DNA of 64,000 nucleotides from Metallyticus violacea. Taxonomy: Eukaryota > Arthropoda > Insecta > Mantodea > Metallyticidae. Both the position numbers and the translations under genes were made by a program. The notes below the pieces were generated by a model that saw nothing but the letters and a program-made list of their open reading frames with translations, searched no databases and was not told where the DNA came from. Position 1 is the first letter of the stretch; the number at the start of each line of letters is the position of its first letter. Shown piece after piece: positions 60,717 to 64,000 of this stretch. The DNA is taken from NCBI GenBank assembly GCA_030762175.1, contig JAUJEO010000019.1, positions 5,896,001-5,960,000 of the forward strand, written 5' to 3'.

Positions 60717-63700
60717 GGAAACTTCGTTAGAATCACTTTTTTTCCGTTCTTATTTGAGATAACTGGTTCTCTTTCATTATACTAGTTTGATAGTCTCAGA
60801 AAAGCATATTATGCGCAAAGAATCTAGAAAAGAAAAAAATTTTTTTTCGAAGATTGGAAACCTCGTTAGAATCACTTTTTTTCCGTTCTTATTTGAGATA
60901 ACTGGTTCTCTTTCATTATACTAGTTTGATAGCCTCAGACAAGCATATTATGCGCAAAGAATCTCGAAAAGAAAAAAATTTTTTTTCGAAGTTTGGAAAC
61001 TTCCTTAGAATCACTTTTTTTCCATTCTTATTTGAGATAACTTGTTCTCTTTCATTATACTTGTTTGATAGCCTTAGACAAGCATATTATGCGCAAAGAA
61101 TCTCGAAAAGAAAGAAATTTTTTTTCGAAGTTTGGAAACTTCGTTAGAATCACTTTTTTTCCGTTCTTATTTGAGATAACTGGTTCTCTTTCATTATACT
61201 AGTTTGATAGCCTCAGACAAGCATATTATGCGCAAAGAATCTCGAAAAGAAAAAAATTTTTTTTCGAAGTTTGGAAACTTCCTTAGAATCACTTTTTTTC
61301 CATTCTTATTTGAGATAACTTGTTCTCTTTCATTATACTTGTTTGATAGCCTTAGACAAGCATATTATGCGCAAAGAATCTCGAAAAGAAAAAAATTTTT
61401 TTTCGAAGTTTGGAAACTTCGTTATAATCACTTTTTTCCGTTCTTATTTAAGATTACTGGTTCTCTTTCATTATACTAGTTTGATAGCCTCAGACAAGCA
61501 TATTATGCGCAAAGAATCTCGAAAAGAAAAACATTTTTTTTCGAAGTTTGGAAACTTCGTTAGAATCACTTTTTTTCCGTTCTTATTTGAGATAACTTGT
61601 TCTCTTTCATTATACTAGTTTGATAGCCTTAGACAAGCATATTATGCGCAAAGAATCTCGAAAAGAAAAATTTTTTTTTTCGAAGTTAGGAAACTTCGTT
61701 AGAATCACTTTTTTTCCGTTCTTATTTGAGATTACTGGTTCTCTTTCATTATACTAGTTTGATAGCCTCAGACAAGCATATTTTGCGCAAAGAATCTCGA
61801 AAAGATTAAAATTTTATTTCGAAGTTTGGAAACTTCGTTAGAATCACTTTTTTTCCGTTCTTATTTGAGATAACTGGTTCTCTTTCATTATACTAGTTTG
61901 ATAGCCTCAGGCAAGCATATTATGCGCAAAGAATCTCGAAAAGAAAAAAATTTTTTTTCGAAGTTTGGAAACTTCCTTAGAATCACTTTTTTTCCATTCT
62001 TATTTGAGATAACTTGTTCTCTTTCATTATACTAGTTTGATAGCCTTAGACAAGCATATTATGCGCAAAGAATCTCGAAAAGAAAAAAATTTTTTTTCGA
62101 AGTTTGGAAACTTCGTTAGAATCACTTTTTTTCCGTTCTTATTTAAGATAACTTGTTCTCTTTCATTATACTAGTTTGATAGCCTTAGACAAGCATATTA
62201 TGCGCAAAGAATCTCGAAAAGAAAAAAATTTTTTTTCGAAGTTTGGAAACTTCCTTAGAATCACTTTTTTTCCATTCTTATTTGAGATAACTTGTTCTCT
62301 TTCATTATACTTGTTTGATAGCCTTAGACAAGCATATTATGCGCAAAGAATCTCGAAAAGAAAAAATTTTTTTTCGAAGTTTGGAAACTTCGTTAGAATC
62401 ACTTTTTTTCCGTTCTTATTTGAGATAACTGGTTCTCTTTCATTATGCTAGTTTGATAGCCTCAGACAAGCATATTATGCGCAAAGAATCTCGAAAAGAA
62501 AAAAATTTTTTTTCGAAGTTTGGAAATTTCCTTAGAATCACTTTTTTTCCATTCTTATTTGAGATAACTTGTTCTCTTTCATTATACTTGTTTGATAGCC
62601 TTAGACAAGCATATTATGCGCAAAGAATCTCGAAAAGAAAAAAATTTTTTTTCTAAGTTTGGAAACTTCGTTAGAATCACTTTTTTTCCGTTCTTATTTG
62701 AGATAACTTGTTCTCTTTCATTATACTAGTTTGATAGCCTTAGACAAGCATATTATGCGCAAATATTCTCGAAAAGAAAAAAATTTTTTTTCGAAGTTTG
62801 GAAACTTCGTTAGAATCACTTTTTTTCCGTTCTTATTTGAGATAACTGGTTCTCTTTCATTATACTAGTTTGATAGCCTCAGAAAAGCATATTATGCGCA
62901 AAGAATCTAGAAAAGAAAAAAATTTTTTTTCGAAGATTGGAAACCTCGTTAGAATCACTTTTTTTCCGTTCTTATTTGAGATAACTGGTTCTCTTTCATT
63001 ATACTATTTTGATAGCCTCAGACAAGCATATTATGCGCAAATAATCTGGAAAAGAAAAAAATTTTTTTTCGAAGTTTGGAAACTTTCTTAGAATCACTTT
63101 TTTTCCATTCTTATTTGAGATAACTTCTTCTCTTTCATTATTCTAGTTTGATAGCCTTAGACAAGCATATTATGCGCAAAGAATCTCGAAAAGAAAGAAA
63201 TTTTTTTTAAGAAGTTTGGAAACTTCGTTAGAATCACTTTTTTTCCGTTCTTATTTAAGATAACTTGTTCTCTTTCATTATACTAGTTTGATAGCCTTAG
63301 ACAAGCATATTATGCGCAAAGAATCTCGAAAAGAAAAAAATTTTTTTTCGAAGTTTGGAAACTTCGTTATAATCACTTTTTTTCCGTTCTTATTTAGGAT
63401 TACTGGTTCTCTTTCATTATACTAGTTTGATAGCCTCAGACAAGCATATTATGCGCAAAGAATCTCGAAAAGAAAAAAAATTTTTTTCGAAGTTTGGAAA
63501 CTTCGTTAGAATCACTTTTTTTCCGTTCTTATTTGAGATAACTTGTTCTCTTTCATTATACTAGTTTGATAGCCTGAGACAAGCATATTATGCGCAAAGA
63601 ATCTCGAAAAGAAAAAAAATTTTTTTCGAAGTTTGGAAACTTCGTTAGAATCACTTTTTTTCCGTTCTTATTTGAGATAACTGGTTCTCTTTCATTATAC

Positions 63701-63919
63701 TAGTTTGATAGCCTCAGACAAGCATATTATGCGCAAAGAATCTCGAAAAGAAAAAAATTTTTTTTCGAAGTTTGGAAACTTCCTTAGAATCACTTTTTTT
63801 CCATTCTTATTTGAGATAACTTGTTCTCTTTCATTATACTAGTTTGATAGTCTTAGACAAGCATATTATGCGCAAAGAATCTCGAAAAGAAAAAAATTTT
63901 TTTTCGAAGTTTGGAAACT
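60717..63919. repeat. 84-monomer-offset duplication, right copy (cut by window end)
   Basis: From ~60,705 the array repeats the order at 49.0-52.2 kb, with every landmark at +11,672 bp: CATTATGCTAG near 62,445, the fused TTTCTAAG unit near 62,651 and CAAATAATCTGG at 63,038. Its own changes include TTTGAGATTACTGG near 61,725 and TTTAGGATTACTGG near 63,395. At ~63,919 the left copy reads CTTCG then CCG, while this copy reads CTTCC then CCATTC, so the match ends there. Confidence 0.85.
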
Positions 63920-64000
63920 TCCTTAGAATCACTTTTTTTCCATTCTTATTTGAGATAACTTGTTCTCTTTCATTATACTTGTTTGATAGCCTTAGACAAG

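Larger units (their letters stand above)
1..64000. repeat. 139-bp satellite DNA tandem array (whole window)
   Basis: The same 139-bp unit repeats head-to-tail on one strand from the first to the last base, about 460 times, with no inverted unit and no unrelated insertion seen. Phase can be followed by the AATCAC plus T7 motif, which recurs every 139 bp (for example at 1, 140, 280, 419, 558 and 697). Units of 138 or 140 bp occur from single-base indels. Consensus composition is about 31% G+C (43 of 139), with five CpG sites per unit. No stretch over 300 bases lacks the repeat, so there is no room for a conventional gene. Arrays of this kind are typical of eukaryotic centromeric or pericentromeric heterochromatin; that location is inferred, not shown. 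I do not recognise the monomer as a named satellite family. Confidence 0.98.

Noticed and set aside
1..64000. CRISPR array
   Set aside because: CRISPR repeats are about 24-47 bp and separated by unique spacers. Here the full 139 bp repeats and there are no unique spacers or cas genes.
1..64000. Known satellites (human alpha, mouse minor, Arabidopsis 178-180 bp, rice and maize ~155-156 bp centromere repeats)
   Set aside because: Monomer length and sequence do not match those I can recall. I cannot run a database search, so a match to another described satellite stays possible.
1..64000. Telomeric repeats, rDNA, tRNA genes, transposon ends or a replication origin
   Set aside because: No runs of TTAGGG- or TTTAGGG-type repeats, no rRNA or tRNA-like stretch, no target-site duplications or terminal inverted repeats beyond the monomer's own dyads, and no non-repeat sequence where such elements could lie.
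1..64000. Strict fixed-length higher-order repeat like human alpha satellite
   Set aside because: Landmark spacings differ (about 1,252, 6,252, 6,950, 7,366 and 7,505 bp), and segments are nested duplications of 9, 12, 18, 19, 21, 50 and ~84 monomers. There is higher-order order, but no single HOR period.

Overview
The whole 64 kb window is one uninterrupted, head-to-tail satellite DNA array. The monomer is 139 bp, about 31% G+C in its consensus, and I estimate about 460 copies. I see no gene, RNA gene, transposon, insertion sequence, CRISPR array or other unique sequence. Tens of kilobases of pure short-monomer satellite with nested higher-order duplications point to a eukaryotic chromosome, most likely centromeric, pericentromeric or other constitutive heterochromatin read by long-read sequencing. 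I do not recognise the monomer as a named satellite and cannot assign a species; a plant or an invertebrate are both possible.

Monomer map, with position 1 at AATCAC (window base 1): T7 tract at 7-13, CCGTTC or CCATTC at 14-19, a G/T diagnostic site at 35, a C/T diagnostic site at 67, ATGCGC at about 81-86, an A7T8 block at 103-117, and an 18-bp dyad at 118-135 that ends in CTTCG or CTTCC. Two main monomer classes recur. Class A carries CTGG and CCTCAGAC; class B carries CTTG and CCTTAGAC. Several minor variants serve as landmarks.

Layout: bases 1 to ~16,900 form block S, which contains an internal 18-monomer tandem duplication (offset 2,501 bp, ~8.2-13.2 kb). Bases ~16.9-35.0 kb form a middle region with a 19-monomer-offset duplication (~18.96-23.62 kb), a clean 21-monomer tandem duplication (~25.3-31.1 kb) and a short 12-monomer-offset repeat (~31.2-33.5 kb). 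Bases ~35.0-48.8 kb are a 50-monomer (6,950 bp) tandem duplication, and each copy carries the first ~4.9 kb of block S. Bases 43.9-60.7 kb are a near-complete second copy of block S. From ~60.7 kb to ~63.9 kb the sequence repeats ~49.0-52.2 kb (offset 11,672 bp).

Offsets are close to whole multiples of 139 bp, and junctions fall inside monomers without breaking phase. This is the pattern expected of unequal recombination between aligned monomers. The many short open reading frames in this sequence are frame-shifted translations of the same monomer and are not annotated as genes.
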